Assembly (NCBI RefSeq): GCF_014490485.1
Contig: NZ_JACTVA010000004.1
Span: forward strand, 124,001 to 188,000
Source of the DNA: Teichococcus aerophilus
Lineage (GTDB): Bacteria > Pseudomonadota > Alphaproteobacteria > Acetobacterales > Acetobacteraceae
Length of the DNA: 64,000 nucleotides
Direction of reading: 5' to 3'
The notes beneath the pieces were generated by a model. That model searched no databases. It was not told the DNA's origin and worked only from the letters and a program-made list of their open reading frames with translations. Shown one piece after another: positions 1-9,088 of this stretch. Both the position numbers and the translations under genes were made by a program. Position 1 is the stretch's first letter. The number at the start of each line of letters is the position of its first letter.

Positions 1-531
1 CGTGATGGCGGTGCCTGCGAAGGCGGCGGCCGCGTCCAGCCCCTGGCGGAGGTTGCCCGGCGTGGTCAGGCCCCGGCGCAGGATGGCCAGGCCGTCCACG
101 CCGGCATTGCGTTGCACGCGGATGGTGCGGGCGGGGTCCAGCAGGATGGCGTAGTTGACCGTGGTGAAGTTGCCGTCCACGCGCCAGCCGCCGGCGCTGG
201 CGCGGCCGCGCAGGAACACGCCGTTCTTCACCGTCAGATCCGCCGCCGCCACCAGGTAGCGGCGCGGGCCCAGCAGCACGGTGCCGCCGCCGAGGGCGGC
301 CGCGGCATCGATGGCGGCCTGGATGGCGGCGGTATCGTCCGTCGTGCCATTGCCGATGGCGCCGTAGTCCCGCACATGCACGGAGCGGTCGGTCAGCATG
401 GCGGCGCGCATCTGGCCCAGCGTGGTGCGGCGCGTGGTGGCCAGCGCGTTGGCGCCCTGCACCAGCGGCGCGAAATCGGCATCGGCCAGGGTGGTGGCGG
501 CGGGAAGTTCAGAGATCTTGACGTCAGGCAT
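1..531 (-). CDS. Phage tail-spike-like protein, pectate-lyase-superfamily N-terminus (partial)
   Basis: The frame is open from an ATG at 531 to the window edge, giving 177 N-terminal residues. The first 50 residues (MPDVKISELPAATTLADADF) look like the head-binding leader common in phage tail fibres. They are followed by VRDYGAIGNGTTDDTAAIQ at about residues 53-71, the typical start of a right-handed beta-helix of the pectate lyase/tail-spike superfamily, and then AAIDAAAALGGGTVLLGP. This suggests a receptor-binding or polysaccharide-degrading virion protein. It lies 51 nt downstream of another phage-type gene in the same direction. The catalytic part is outside the window, so enzymatic activity cannot be judged. 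Confidence 0.7.
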   Translation of the reverse strand, partial: MPDVKISELPAATTLADADFAPLVQGANALATTRRTTLGQMRAAMLTDRSVHVRDYGAIGNGTTDDTAAIQAAIDAAAALGGGTVLLGPRRYLVAAADLTVKNGVFLRGRASAGGWRVDGNFTTVNYAILLDPARTIRVQRNAGVDGLAILRRGLTTPGNLRQGLDAAAAFAGTAIT

Positions 532-582
532 CGCGACAAGGGTCCTTCGGAAGCGGAGGGGGCGCGCGGCGGGCGGGAGGGG

Positions 583-1233
583 TCAGAGAAGCAGTCCGCC
601 GCCGTCCTGCATCAGCAGCGTGTCGCCGTTCTCGGTGAGCAGGACGAAGGGCTCGGTGACCACGAAGGTGGCGGAGAGCTGCATCACCAGCGGTTCTTCC
701 GCATCCTGTACCTTGATGCGGTAGCCGGAGCCGGCGGCCGGCGCGTTGAAGGTGGCCGAGGCGGAACCGGCGGCGACGCTGACCGGGACGGGCCCGCTGA
801 CGACGGCGCCGGATGCATCGAGGATGCTGAACTGCAGCGTATTGACCGGCCCGGTGACGCGCGCGGCCACCGTGAAGCTGCGGCCGATGTAGAGGCCGGC
901 CGGAATGGGATCGAGCGCCACGGTGCGCGTCTGCACCGCGACGCCCAGGCTGAACAGCATGGAGAGCGCGGCGCCGACGGTGATGCGCACTGGCGGGGCC
1001 GAGGCATCCAGCACCAGCCCGTTGCCGACCGCGCCGCCGCTGCGGACCGGGATCAGGCTGAGCGAATCCGCCGATTGCAGCAGGATGAGATGGCCGGGCA
1101 GCAGCTTGTCCGCCACGCTGGCGAAGTAGCCGGGGGCCAGCACCGCGGCGCGGGTGTCGGTGGTGGTGTAGAGCCACATCGTGAAGCCGCCGGCTGATTC
1201 CAGCGGCGACAGATTGCGGGCGTCGAAGGCCAT
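583..1233 (-). CDS. Phage-associated hypothetical protein (tail module)
   Basis: 216 residues beginning MAFDARNLSPLESAGGFTMW. Residues 1-65 contain a block (YTTTDTRAAVLAPGYFASVA) that I associate with small structural proteins beside tail genes in alphaproteobacterial prophages. The remainder is rich in V, A, T and G and looks like a beta-sandwich domain. It has no signal peptide or membrane segment. It is read with the tail-spike-like gene downstream. I do not recognise a named family; the phage link rests on the neighbour and on the N-terminal style. The function is unknown. Confidence 0.6.
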   Translation of the reverse strand: MAFDARNLSPLESAGGFTMWLYTTTDTRAAVLAPGYFASVADKLLPGHLILLQSADSLSLIPVRSGGAVGNGLVLDASAPPVRITVGAALSMLFSLGVAVQTRTVALDPIPAGLYIGRSFTVAARVTGPVNTLQFSILDASGAVVSGPVPVSVAAGSASATFNAPAAGSGYRIKVQDAEEPLVMQLSATFVVTEPFVLLTENGDTLLMQDGGGLLL

Positions 1234-1526
1234 GCGCGTCTCCTCGGACGTGTCCAGGGGGATGGGCGCGCGCCGGCGCCCGGCCTGCCGAGGGGGCGGG
1301 CAGGCCAGGTGCCGGGCGCGAATGGAATGGGGGGAGGGCCAGGGCGCAATACGCCCGTTGACGGGGGTGGAAGTAGCAGGAACATTAGCCGGAAGTCAAG
1401 AAAAAAATCCTATATTCGGCTTTGTATTCACATGACATGGACCGGGCCACGGCTTCACCGTTAGGCTGGCCGGCTGTTGTCCAGCCTTATGTCCAGCCGC
1501 GCGTCCGGGCTGGGGGGAACCGCGCC
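1234..1526. other. Intergenic region between phage-type genes and pot operon
   Basis: This divergent region has a markedly AT-rich patch at about 1375-1440 within otherwise GC-rich DNA. On the minus strand a TTGACT hexamer (1394-1399) could be a -35 for the phage-type genes, but no good -10 follows at the usual distance. I see no convincing gene here. The in-frame upstream extension of the pot binding protein was not accepted because a good ribosome-binding site lies just before 1527. Confidence 0.5.
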
Positions 1527-2678
1527 ATGCTCCGTCGAATGCTCGCCGCCACGTTCTGCGCCGCCCTGGCCGTCACCACGTTGCCCCCTGCCGCATCCGC
1601 GCAGGTTCAGGCCCAAGCTCCGGCACCGAATGCGGCGCAGCCGGGGGCGGGGACGACGCTGAACGTCTACAACTGGTCCGACTACATCGACCCCTACGCC
1701 GTCTCCCGCTTCCAGCAGGAAACCGGCATCCGCATCCGCTACGACGTGTATGACAGCCTGGAGACGCTGGAGGGCAAGCTCTCCGCCGGGCGGTCCGGCT
1801 ACGACATCATCGTGCCGACCAGCGAGCCCACCTTCGCGCGGCTGGTGCGGGCGGGCGCGCTGCTGCCGCTGGACCGCGCGCGGATTCCGAATTGGACCAA
1901 CCAGGACCCGGCGCTGCTGCAGCGCGTGGCTTCCAGCGACCCGGGCAACCGCTTCGGGGCCATCTACCTGTACGGCACTGTCGGCCTCGGCATCCGGGTG
2001 GACCGGGTGCGTGCGGCGTTGCCCGACGTGCCGCTGGATAGCCTGGACGTGCTGATGCAGCCGGAGAACGCGCGCAGGCTGGCCCGCTGCGGCATCGCGG
2101 TGATGGATTCCGCCATCGATGTGTTGCCGAGCGTGCTGCGCTGGCGCGGGCGCGACCCGAACAGCACCGATGCGGCGGACCTGCGCGCGGCGGAGGAAGC
2201 GCTGCTGGCCATCCGCCCGCATGTGCGCGCCATCATCGCCAGCGGCAACATCATGGATGCGCTGGCCACCGGCGAGTACTGCGTGGCGCTGACCTATTCC
2301 GGTGACGTCATCCAGGCGCAGGCCAGGGCGCGGGAAGCGGCGCGCGGCGTCGAGATTGGCTACATCCAGCCGAAGGAGGGCGCGCAGCTGTGGTTCGACA
2401 TGCTGGCCATTCCCGCCGACGCGCCGAACCCGGAGGCCGCGCAGGCCTTCATCAACTTCGTGCTGCGGCCTGACGTGATGGCTGGCATCACCAACCACGT
2501 GCGCTACCCCAACGCCATCCCCACCGCGACGCCGCTGGTGAACGAGGCGGTGCGCAACGACCCGAACGTGTACCCGACGCCGGAGATGCTGGGCCGCACC
2601 TTCGTCGCCACCCAGCTCTCCGCGCAGGCGGAGCGGGCGCGCAGCCGCAGTTGGAACCGCTTCCGCGCCGGCCGCTGA
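1527..2678 (+). CDS. potF: Polyamine ABC transporter substrate-binding protein (PotF-like)
   Basis: Periplasmic binding protein of 383 residues. A signal peptide (MLRRMLAATFCAALAV, cleavage near ASAQ) is followed by a Gln/Ala/Pro-rich linker and the PotF-type start LNVYNWSDYIDPYAV. Further family blocks are ETGIRIRYDVYDSLETLEGKL, YDIIVPTSEPTF and WFDMLAIPAD. The start at 1527 is chosen because GGGGGG lies about 8 nt upstream; the frame is open further upstream but that part does not look coding. It heads a four-gene set (binding protein, ATPase, two permeases). Putrescine, spermidine or a related amine is the expected ligand. The usual ligand-contacting Trp before the GD pair appears to be Tyr (TYSGDV), so specificity is uncertain. 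Confidence 0.88.
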   Translation: MLRRMLAATFCAALAVTTLPPAASAQVQAQAPAPNAAQPGAGTTLNVYNWSDYIDPYAVSRFQQETGIRIRYDVYDSLETLEGKLSAGRSGYDIIVPTSEPTFARLVRAGALLPLDRARIPNWTNQDPALLQRVASSDPGNRFGAIYLYGTVGLGIRVDRVRAALPDVPLDSLDVLMQPENARRLARCGIAVMDSAIDVLPSVLRWRGRDPNSTDAADLRAAEEALLAIRPHVRAIIASGNIMDALATGEYCVALTYSGDVIQAQARAREAARGVEIGYIQPKEGAQLWFDMLAIPADAPNPEAAQAFINFVLRPDVMAGITNHVRYPNAIPTATPLVNEAVRNDPNVYPTPEMLGRTFVATQLSAQAERARSRSWNRFRAGR

Positions 2679-2681
2679 GCC

Positions 2682-3731
2682 TTGGGCCTGCTGGAGATCG
2701 CTGGCCTGGCGAAGCGCTTTGGCGCCGTGCCGGCCCTGGTGGGGCTGGACCTGCGAGTGGAGGCCGGGGAATTCCTGGCGCTGCTCGGCGGGTCCGGTTC
2801 CGGCAAGTCCACGCTGCTGCGGTTGATCGCGGGGTTCGAGGCGCCGGATGCGGGCAGCATCCGGCTGGGTGGGCAGGACCTGACGGCGATGCCGCCGCAT
2901 GCGCGGCCGTTGAACATGATGTTCCAGTCCTACGCGCTGTTCCCGCATCTCAGCGTCGGCAACAATGTCGGCTACGGCCTGCGGCGGGAGGGCACGCCGC
3001 GGGCGGAGCGCGAGGCGCGGGTGGCGGAGGCGCTGGCGATGGTGGGGATGCAGGAGCTGGCCGGGCGGATGCCGCACCGTCTGTCCGGCGGGCAGCGGCA
3101 GCGCGTGGCGCTGGCCCGCGCGCTGGTGAAGCGCCCGAAGCTGTTGTTGCTCGATGAGCCGCTGGGCGCGCTAGACGCCAATCTGCGCGAGCGCACGGGG
3201 TTCGAGCTGCGAGCACTGCAACGCCGTACCGGCGCCAGCTTCATCATGGTGACGCATGACCAGCAGGAGGCGCTGGCCCTGGCCGACCGCGTGGCGGTGC
3301 TGGAGCACGGGCGGCTGGTGCAGGCCGGGCCGCCGCGCGCGGTGTATGAGCGGCCGGCCACCCGCTTCGTCGCCGGGTTCCTCGGTGCCGCCAATGTGCT
3401 GGAGGGAGCGCCCGACGCGGCGGGCGGGCTGGATTGCCCCGGCCTGGGCAGCACGCTGCGGGCACCCGCGTCGATGCCCGCCGGCACCACCGCCTGCGCC
3501 CTGCGGCCGGAGCGCATTGCGCTCGGCCAGCCGGTGGGCGGCGCCAATACGGCGAGCGGCGTGGTGGAGGACCTGGCCTTCCGCGGCGATGACAGCCTGC
3601 TGCTGGTGCGTGCCGCCGGCGGCACCCTGCTACGCGTCAGCCACGCGGAGGAGGACGGGCCGCCCCCCGCTATCGGCAGCACGGTGACGATGGGGTGGGA
3701 GGCGGCGGCGGTGGTGCCGCTGGCCGGCTGA
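2682..3731 (+). CDS. potG: Polyamine ABC transporter ATP-binding protein (PotG/PotA-like)
   Basis: 349-residue ATPase subunit, apparently starting with TTG three bases after the binding-protein stop. Walker A is GGSGSGKST, the Q-loop region is MMFQSYALFPH, the signature is LSGGQRQRVAL, Walker B is LLLLDEPLGALD and the H-loop is MVTHDQ. The C-terminal 110 residues form the TOBE-type regulatory domain found in PotA/PotG/FbpC ATPases (CALRPERIAL). It would energise the two permeases that follow. Its stop overlaps the ATG of the next gene by one base (TGATG), which supports translational coupling. Confidence 0.9.
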   Translation: MGLLEIAGLAKRFGAVPALVGLDLRVEAGEFLALLGGSGSGKSTLLRLIAGFEAPDAGSIRLGGQDLTAMPPHARPLNMMFQSYALFPHLSVGNNVGYGLRREGTPRAEREARVAEALAMVGMQELAGRMPHRLSGGQRQRVALARALVKRPKLLLLDEPLGALDANLRERTGFELRALQRRTGASFIMVTHDQQEALALADRVAVLEHGRLVQAGPPRAVYERPATRFVAGFLGAANVLEGAPDAAGGLDCPGLGSTLRAPASMPAGTTACALRPERIALGQPVGGANTASGVVEDLAFRGDDSLLLVRAAGGTLLRVSHAEEDGPPPAIGSTVTMGWEAAAVVPLAG

Positions 3732-4585
3732 TGCGGCGCCTGCAGCTGCTGGTGCCGGCGCTGTGGCTGGCCGGGTTCGTCGCGTTGCCGTTGCTGGTGG
3801 TGCTGCTGCTTTCCATCGCCCAGCCGGGTCCGGGGGTGCCGCCTTTCCTGCTGCCCTTCGCCTGGGACGGCGGGCTGGTGCTGCGGCCGAACTGGGAGCC
3901 GTTCGGGCTGCTGGTGGCGGATGACTACTATGTCTCCGCCTTCCTGCAATCGCTGTGGGTGGCGGGCGGCACGGCGGGGCTGTGCCTGCTGCTGGGCTTC
4001 CCGATGGCGCTGGGCATCGCGCGTGCCAAGCCGCACTGGCGGGCGCCGTTGCTGATGGCGGTGCTGCTGCCGTTCTGGACCGGCTTCCTGCCGCGCGTCG
4101 GCGCCTGGATCGGGCTGTTGCGGGACGAGGGCTGGGTGAATGGCGTGCTGCGCGGGCTGGGCTGGATCGATGCGCCGTTGCCGCTGTTGTATTCGGACCT
4201 CGCGCTGTTCCTGGGCATGGTGCATGCCTACCTGCCTTTCGCCGTGCTGCCGCTCTATGCCAGCCTGTCCCGGCTGGACCTGACGCTGGAGGAAGCGGCG
4301 TCCGATCTGGGCGCCACGCCGGCCACGGTGTTCCGCACCATCACGCTGCCGCTCGCCGCGCCGGGTGCGCTGGCGGCGTTCCTGCTGGTGTTCATCCCGG
4401 CCGCCGGCGAATACGTCATCCCCGAATTGCTGGGGCCGCCGGAGGCGCTGCTGGTCGGGCGGGCGCTGTGGCAGGAATTCTTCCAGAACCGCGACTGGCC
4501 GGTGGCGGCGGCGCTGGCGGTGGCGCTGTTGGCCATGCTGATCCTGCCCATCCGCCTGTTCCAGCGGCTGGAGGCACGGCGGTGA
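3731..4585 (+). CDS. potH: Polyamine ABC transporter permease (PotH-like)
   Basis: 284-residue inner-membrane permease starting MRRLQLLVPALWLAGFVAL. About six hydrophobic segments are visible. The cytoplasmic coupling motif (EEAASDLGATPATVFRTITL) is at about residues 188-207, as in binding-protein-dependent transport permeases. The start at 3731 overlaps the ATPase stop; the longer open frame upstream (Gly-rich) is translation of the ATPase end in another frame. It pairs with the next permease to form the transmembrane channel of the polyamine-type importer. Confidence 0.88.
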   Translation: MRRLQLLVPALWLAGFVALPLLVVLLLSIAQPGPGVPPFLLPFAWDGGLVLRPNWEPFGLLVADDYYVSAFLQSLWVAGGTAGLCLLLGFPMALGIARAKPHWRAPLLMAVLLPFWTGFLPRVGAWIGLLRDEGWVNGVLRGLGWIDAPLPLLYSDLALFLGMVHAYLPFAVLPLYASLSRLDLTLEEAASDLGATPATVFRTITLPLAAPGALAAFLLVFIPAAGEYVIPELLGPPEALLVGRALWQEFFQNRDWPVAAALAVALLAMLILPIRLFQRLEARR

Positions 4586-5364
4586 GGCGGCTTGGCCTCT
4601 GCCTCGGCCTGGCATTCCTGTGGCTGCCGGTGCTGTTGCTGGCGGGCTACGCGTTCAGCGACAGCCGCATCCCGTTCCAGTGGGGCGGCTTCTCGCTGCG
4701 CTGGTTCCAGGCGCTGGCGGCGAATGAGCGGATGCTGGAGGCCGCCTTCCTCTCCCTGCGCGTGGCGGCGGGGTCGGCGACGCTGGCGATGCTGCTGGGG
4801 GGCGCCACCGGCTGGGTGCTGGCGCGGCGGGGGCCCTTTGCCGGGCGGGCGTTGTTCGGCGCGCTGGCCGGGGCGCCGCTGGTGCTGCCGGAGGTGGTGA
4901 CCGGGCTCTCCCTGTTGCTGACCTTCGTGATGCTGCAGGGGCTGACCGGCTGGCCGGCGGAGCGGGGCGCCACCACCATCCTGCTGGCGCACGCCACCAT
5001 GGGCGCGGCCTATGTGGCCGTGGTGGTGCAGGCGCGGCTGGCGGGGATGGACGGCATGCTGGAGGAAGCGGCGCGCGACCTGGGCGCCACGCCGGCCACC
5101 GCTTTCCGCACCGTCACGCTGCCGCTGATGGCACCGAGCCTGGTGGCCGGCTGGCTGCTGGCCTTCACCCTGTCGCTGGATGACGTGGTGGTTGCCTCCT
5201 TCGTCTCCGGCCCGGCGGGCACGACGTTGCCGATGCTGGTCTTCTCCATGCTGCGGCTGGGGCTGACGCCGGAGGTGAACGCGCTGGCTGTGGCGATCCT
5301 GCTGCTGGCTTTCCTGGCGGCCGGCGGGGCCATGCTGGCGTTGTGGCGCCGAACGGAGTTGTGA
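4582..5364 (+). CDS. potI: Polyamine ABC transporter permease (PotI-like)
   Basis: 260-residue permease with a GTG start that overlaps the preceding TGA by four bases (GTGA). It begins VRRLGLCLGLAFLWLPVLLLAGYAFSD, as PotC/PotI proteins do, with a first membrane helix followed by a periplasmic loop. The coupling loop EEAARDLGATPATAFRTVTL is near residues 159-178 and is almost identical to that of the partner permease. DDVVVASFVSGPAGTTLP is typical of PotC/PotI. It is the last gene of the operon; only a weak inverted repeat follows the stop. Confidence 0.88.
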   Translation: MRRLGLCLGLAFLWLPVLLLAGYAFSDSRIPFQWGGFSLRWFQALAANERMLEAAFLSLRVAAGSATLAMLLGGATGWVLARRGPFAGRALFGALAGAPLVLPEVVTGLSLLLTFVMLQGLTGWPAERGATTILLAHATMGAAYVAVVVQARLAGMDGMLEEAARDLGATPATAFRTVTLPLMAPSLVAGWLLAFTLSLDDVVVASFVSGPAGTTLPMLVFSMLRLGLTPEVNALAVAILLLAFLAAGGAMLALWRRTEL

Positions 5365-5436
5365 GCTTCCCATCTTCTGTCCGCATGATAGGCAGAAGCG
5401 TGGGGATCATGAGGGACTTAGTCGAACATCGTGACA

Positions 5437-5952
5437 ATGGCTTCTGGATTGCCTCTGCGTTCCCTGCTTCTGGCTACGCTTCTACTGGGTGGGTGCCAGT
5501 CCCTGGTGCGGGAAGGCACCGCGGACGTGGCCGGTATCGGCGGCGCCGCGCTGGCCACGGCGGTGACCGATAACGGCGCCGTCGCCACCGGCATCGGCCT
5601 TGGGGTGCGGTCCCTGGCCAATGCCGGGCTGCAATACACCGAACGGCGGCTGCAACGGCAGCAGCAGGACAAGATCGCCGCCATCGCCGGGCCATTGCCG
5701 ATCGGCCAAGTGGCGGCCTGGAACGCCAGCTATGCCGTGCCGCTGCATGCGGATGAGAAGGGCCAGGTGACGGTGGTGCGGGAGATCGGCGGTGCCGGCC
5801 TCCAGTGCCGGGAGATCGTCTTCTCGGTCGATACGGTGGTGGAGCGGAAGCCGCAGCGCGCCTTCTACACCGCCGCCATCTGCCGCAACGGCCAGACCTG
5901 GAAATGGGCCAGCGCCGAACCCGCCACGGAACGGTGGGGAGCCTTGCAGTGA
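5437..5952 (+). CDS. Putative lipoprotein A of a tandem pair
   Basis: 171 residues from ATG 5437; an in-frame GTG six bases earlier is an alternative start. Residues 1-21 are a lipoprotein signal with lipobox LLGGC. A Gly/Ala-rich stretch (GIGGAALATAVTDNG) follows, then a charged segment (QYTERRLQRQQQDKIAAIAG), a W/N core and the C-terminus WKWASAEPATERWGALQ. The next gene has the same architecture and nearly the same final 17 residues, so the two arose by duplication. The Gly-rich part could be membrane-inserting (glycine-zipper-like). I do not recognise a named family; an envelope location follows from the lipobox. Confidence 0.75.
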   Translation: MASGLPLRSLLLATLLLGGCQSLVREGTADVAGIGGAALATAVTDNGAVATGIGLGVRSLANAGLQYTERRLQRQQQDKIAAIAGPLPIGQVAAWNASYAVPLHADEKGQVTVVREIGGAGLQCREIVFSVDTVVERKPQRAFYTAAICRNGQTWKWASAEPATERWGALQ

Positions 5953-6443
5953 CCCGGCGGGCCGCGCGGCGCGCGGCGCTGCTGGCGGTGCTGCTGCCGC
6001 TGGCCGGCTGCAACGCGGTGGGCGGCATCGTCGGCGGTGTCTCCGGCGCATTGACCGGCGCGGCCACCACCAACCCGGCCGTCGGCTATGCCGTGGGCAT
6101 CAGCGTCAAGGCCGTGACCGACGCCACCATCCAATACGTCATGCGCAACATCCAGCGCGGGGAGCAGGACAGCATCGTCCGCGTCGCCGGGACGCTGGCG
6201 CCGGGCGACGTGGCGCCGTGGAAGGCCGAACACTCGCTGCCCTTCGGCTATGGCGATGCCGAGGGCACGGTGCAGGTGGTGCGGGTGATCGACACGCCGC
6301 TGGCGCAGTGCCGTGAGGTCGCCATCGGTGTCGGCAAGGGCGAGGACGCGGCGACGATCATCGCCACGGCCTGCGCGCAGGAGCAGGGCTGGAAATGGGC
6401 GAACGCGGAACCGGCGGTGGAGCGCTGGGGCGCGCTACAGTAG
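5949..6443 (+). CDS. Putative lipoprotein B of a tandem pair
   Basis: 164 residues with a GTG start overlapping the stop of the first lipoprotein by four bases. The signal is VTRRAARRAALLAVLLPLAGC with lipobox LAGC. A glycine-zipper-like segment (GGIVGGVSGALTGAAT) follows, then QYVMRNIQRGEQDSIVRVAG, which aligns with the charged helix of the neighbour. Both end in WKWA(S/N)AEPA(T/V)ERWGALQ. Each copy has a conserved Cys in LQCREI/AQCREV and another before the C-terminal block, so a disulphide is possible. The 3' end overlaps the oppositely oriented ABC ATPase gene by nine bases. Confidence 0.75.
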   Translation: MTRRAARRAALLAVLLPLAGCNAVGGIVGGVSGALTGAATTNPAVGYAVGISVKAVTDATIQYVMRNIQRGEQDSIVRVAGTLAPGDVAPWKAEHSLPFGYGDAEGTVQVVRVIDTPLAQCREVAIGVGKGEDAATIIATACAQEQGWKWANAEPAVERWGALQ

Positions 6444-8213
6444 CACCGCTTCCCGCCGACGCAGGGGCGAGAGGTCCGGGTCCGGGTCCGGCATCGCGGC
6501 GAGCAGCATCTTCGCGTAGTCGCTGCGCGGGTTGGTGAAGACGTCCTCGGTCTCACCCTGTTCCACCAGCTTGCCGTGGTGGATCAGCGCCACGCGGTCG
6601 CAGATGTAGCGGATGACGCCGAGGTCGTGGCTGATGAAGAAATAGGTCAGCCCCAGCCGCGATTGCAGGTCGTGCAGCAGGTTCAGCACCTGTGCCTGGA
6701 CGGAGACATCCAGGGCCGAGGTCGGCTCATCCAGGATCAGGAAGTCCGGCTTCGGGGCCAGCGCGCGGGCGATGCCGATGCGCTGGCGCTGCCCGCCGGA
6801 GAATTCGTGCGGGAAGCGGTTCAGGTGCTGCGTGGTCAGCCCGACCTGTTCCAGCAGTTCCGCCGCGCGGTCTGTGCGCTGGCGCGGCGTCAGCCCCAGC
6901 TTGCCGTGATGGATTTCCATCGGCTCCGCGATGATGTCGCGGATGGTCATGCGCGGGTTCAGCGAGGCGTAGGGGTCCTGGAACACGATCTGGATACGGG
7001 CGCGCAGGGCCTGCATCTGCTGCGGCGTCTGCGCCGCCAGGTCGATGCCGTCATAGACGATGCGGCCGCTGGTGATCTTCTCCAGTTGCAGGATGCAGCG
7101 GGTGAGGGTGGTCTTCCCGGACCCTGACTCACCGACAAGGCCGAAGCTCTCGCCCTGGCGGATGTTCAGGCTGACATCGCGCAGGGCCTGCACCGGCGGC
7201 GCACGGTCGAAGAAGCCACGCCGGGCACCGGGGAATTCCTTCACCACGTGCTCGATGGCCATGATGGTGCCGCCGGGGGCGGCGCGGGGCGGTGGCGGCG
7301 CCAGGGCCTCGGCCGCCAGGGCGCCGCCAGCCAGGCCGCGCAGCTCGCCGCGCTTCATGCTGGGCTTGGGCACGGAGGCGAGCAGGCCGCGTGTGTAGTC
7401 GTGCCGGGGGTGCTTCAGCACATCCCGCACCGGGCCGGATTCGACGATGGCGCCGGCATACATGACCGCGACATGGGTGCAGAGCTGCGCCACCACGCCG
7501 AGATTGTGGGTGATGAACAGGACGCCGAGATTGTGCTCCTCCACCAGCCCATGGATCAGCCGCAGAATCTGTGCCTGCACGGAGACATCCAGCGCCGTCG
7601 TCGGCTCATCCGCGATCAGCAGGTCCGGCCGGCCGATCAGCGCCATGGCGATCAGCACGCGCTGCTTCATGCCGCCGGAGAACTGGTGCGGGTAGTCGTT
7701 CACCCGCTCGGCCGCGTTGGGGATGCCCACTTCCTCCAACCGGGCGATGGCCACCTTCTCGGCCGCGGCGCGGCGCGCGCGGCGGGAGGCGCCGGCGGGT
7801 AGGCCGAGGATGGTCGGGTCCAGCTTCGCCGCGTGCAACGCCACGTCCACGAGCTGAGTGCCGATGCGGAAGGTGGGGTTCAGGTTGGTGGTGGGGTCCT
7901 GGAAGATCATGCCGATGCGCCGGCCCCGCAGGGTGCGCATCGTCTCCTCCGACTGCTTCAGCACGTCCTGGCCCTGGAAGCGCACGCTGCCGCGCAGGTA
8001 GCGCCCCGGCGGCGTCGGCACGAGGCGGGAGACGGTGAGGCCGGTGAGCGACTTGCCCGAACCCGTCTCCCCCACGATGCCCCAGATCTCGCCGCGCTTC
8101 ACCGCGAAGGAGACGCCGTTGAGGACCTGGATCTCGCCCTCGAAGCTGCGCATGGCGAGGTTGAGGTCGTCGATCTCCAGCAGGGTATCGGTGTCCAGCG
8201 ACGGGGGGTTCAT
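6435..8213 (-). CDS. Peptide-type ABC transporter, fused double ATP-binding protein
   Basis: 592 residues containing two complete ATPase domains of the DppD/DppF (OppD/OppF) type, as in GsiA. Domain 1 has Walker A GETGSGKS, signature [11 protein letters not shown] and Walker [13 protein letters not shown]. Domain 2, after a linker near residue 290, has [20 protein letters not shown] and [12 protein letters not shown]. The start at 8213 ([17 protein letters not shown]) follows the permease stop (TGATG); residues that could be added upstream are only the permease gene read in another frame. It drives uptake by the two permeases and binding protein encoded upstream on the same strand. Its last codons overlap the convergent lipoprotein gene. 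Confidence 0.9.
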   Translation of the reverse strand: MNPPSLDTDTLLEIDDLNLAMRSFEGEIQVLNGVSFAVKRGEIWGIVGETGSGKSLTGLTVSRLVPTPPGRYLRGSVRFQGQDVLKQSEETMRTLRGRRIGMIFQDPTTNLNPTFRIGTQLVDVALHAAKLDPTILGLPAGASRRARRAAAEKVAIARLEEVGIPNAAERVNDYPHQFSGGMKQRVLIAMALIGRPDLLIADEPTTALDVSVQAQILRLIHGLVEEHNLGVLFITHNLGVVAQLCTHVAVMYAGAIVESGPVRDVLKHPRHDYTRGLLASVPKPSMKRGELRGLAGGALAAEALAPPPPRAAPGGTIMAIEHVVKEFPGARRGFFDRAPPVQALRDVSLNIRQGESFGLVGESGSGKTTLTRCILQLEKITSGRIVYDGIDLAAQTPQQMQALRARIQIVFQDPYASLNPRMTIRDIIAEPMEIHHGKLGLTPRQRTDRAAELLEQVGLTTQHLNRFPHEFSGGQRQRIGIARALAPKPDFLILDEPTSALDVSVQAQVLNLLHDLQSRLGLTYFFISHDLGVIRYICDRVALIHHGKLVEQGETEDVFTNPRSDYAKMLLAAMPDPDPDLSPLRRREAVLL

Positions 8214-9088
8214 CAGCGACGGGCCTTCGGGTCGAGCAGGTCGCGCAGGCCATCGCCCAGCAGGTTGAAGCCGAACACGGCCATGAAGATGGCGAGGCCG
8301 GGGAAGATGGCCGTCCACCAGTAATCCGGCATGTTCACGCGGGCGACGGAGAGCAGCGAACCCCATTCCGGCGTCGGCGGCTTCACGCCGATGCCGATAA
8401 AGCCGAGCGACGCCACGGTGAGGATGGCAAACCCCATGTCCAGCGACATCTTCACGATGATCGGCGACATGATGTTCGGCAGGATATGCTTCCACAGCAG
8501 CCGGTTGGTGCCGGCGCCCATGGCGCGGGAGGCGAGGACGAATGTCTCCTCCCGCTTGGCCATCACCTCGCCGCGCACCAGGCGGGCGTAGCCGGGCCAC
8601 CAGGAGAGCGCGATGGCGAAGACCATGTTGACGATGCCGGGGCCGAGCGCGGCGGCGACCGCCATGGCCAGGATCAGCCCCGGCACGGTCAGCTTGAGGT
8701 CGGCGAGGCGCATCAGCACCTCATCCACCCAGCCGCCGAGGAAGCCGGCGATGGCGCCGACGAACACGCCGAAGGCCGCGCCGACGATGACCACCGCCAT
8801 GCCCGCCAGCAGCGAGATGCGCGTGCCGGCGACGACGAGGGAGAACACGTCCTGCCCCAGCTCGTTGGTGCCGAACCAGTAAGTGGTGGAGGGCGCCTGC
8901 AGCCGCGCGCTGGTATCCACCAGCCCGGCGATATGCTGCGGGTAGGGCGCCAGGTGCTGCCCGCCGATGGCGAGCACCAGCAGTACCGAGACGATCAGCA
9001 GACCCAGCACGGAAACCCAGGACTGGCGGAAGCGGTAGAGGCCGCGCCGCCAGGATTCGAGGCGCGGATGCGCGGTGGTGCTGCTCAC
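8213..9088 (-). CDS. Peptide-type ABC transporter permease (DppC/GsiD-like)
   Basis: 291 residues with a GTG start in a four-base overlap (GTGA) with the preceding permease gene. The N-terminal OppC-type region (RFRQSWVSVLGLLIVSVLL) is followed by APSTTYWFGTNELGQDVFS, the classic DppC/OppC periplasmic signature. The coupling loop REETFVLASRAMGAGTNRLL and LGFIGIGVKPPTPEWGSLL are also characteristic. About six transmembrane helices are visible. It forms the channel together with the DppB-like permease. Confidence 0.9.
   Translation of the reverse strand: MSSTTAHPRLESWRRGLYRFRQSWVSVLGLLIVSVLLVLAIGGQHLAPYPQHIAGLVDTSARLQAPSTTYWFGTNELGQDVFSLVVAGTRISLLAGMAVVIVGAAFGVFVGAIAGFLGGWVDEVLMRLADLKLTVPGLILAMAVAAALGPGIVNMVFAIALSWWPGYARLVRGEVMAKREETFVLASRAMGAGTNRLLWKHILPNIMSPIIVKMSLDMGFAILTVASLGFIGIGVKPPTPEWGSLLSVARVNMPDYWWTAIFPGLAIFMAVFGFNLLGDGLRDLLDPKARR

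Noticed and set aside
1422-1526. Longer start of the PotF-like protein
   Set aside because: The extra residues do not form a signal peptide, whereas the ATG at 1527 has a ribosome-binding site and opens a normal signal peptide.
8214-8600. N-terminal extension of the double ATPase to 721 residues
   Set aside because: The added part is the downstream end of the permease gene in another frame; the ATG at 8213 directly follows the permease stop.
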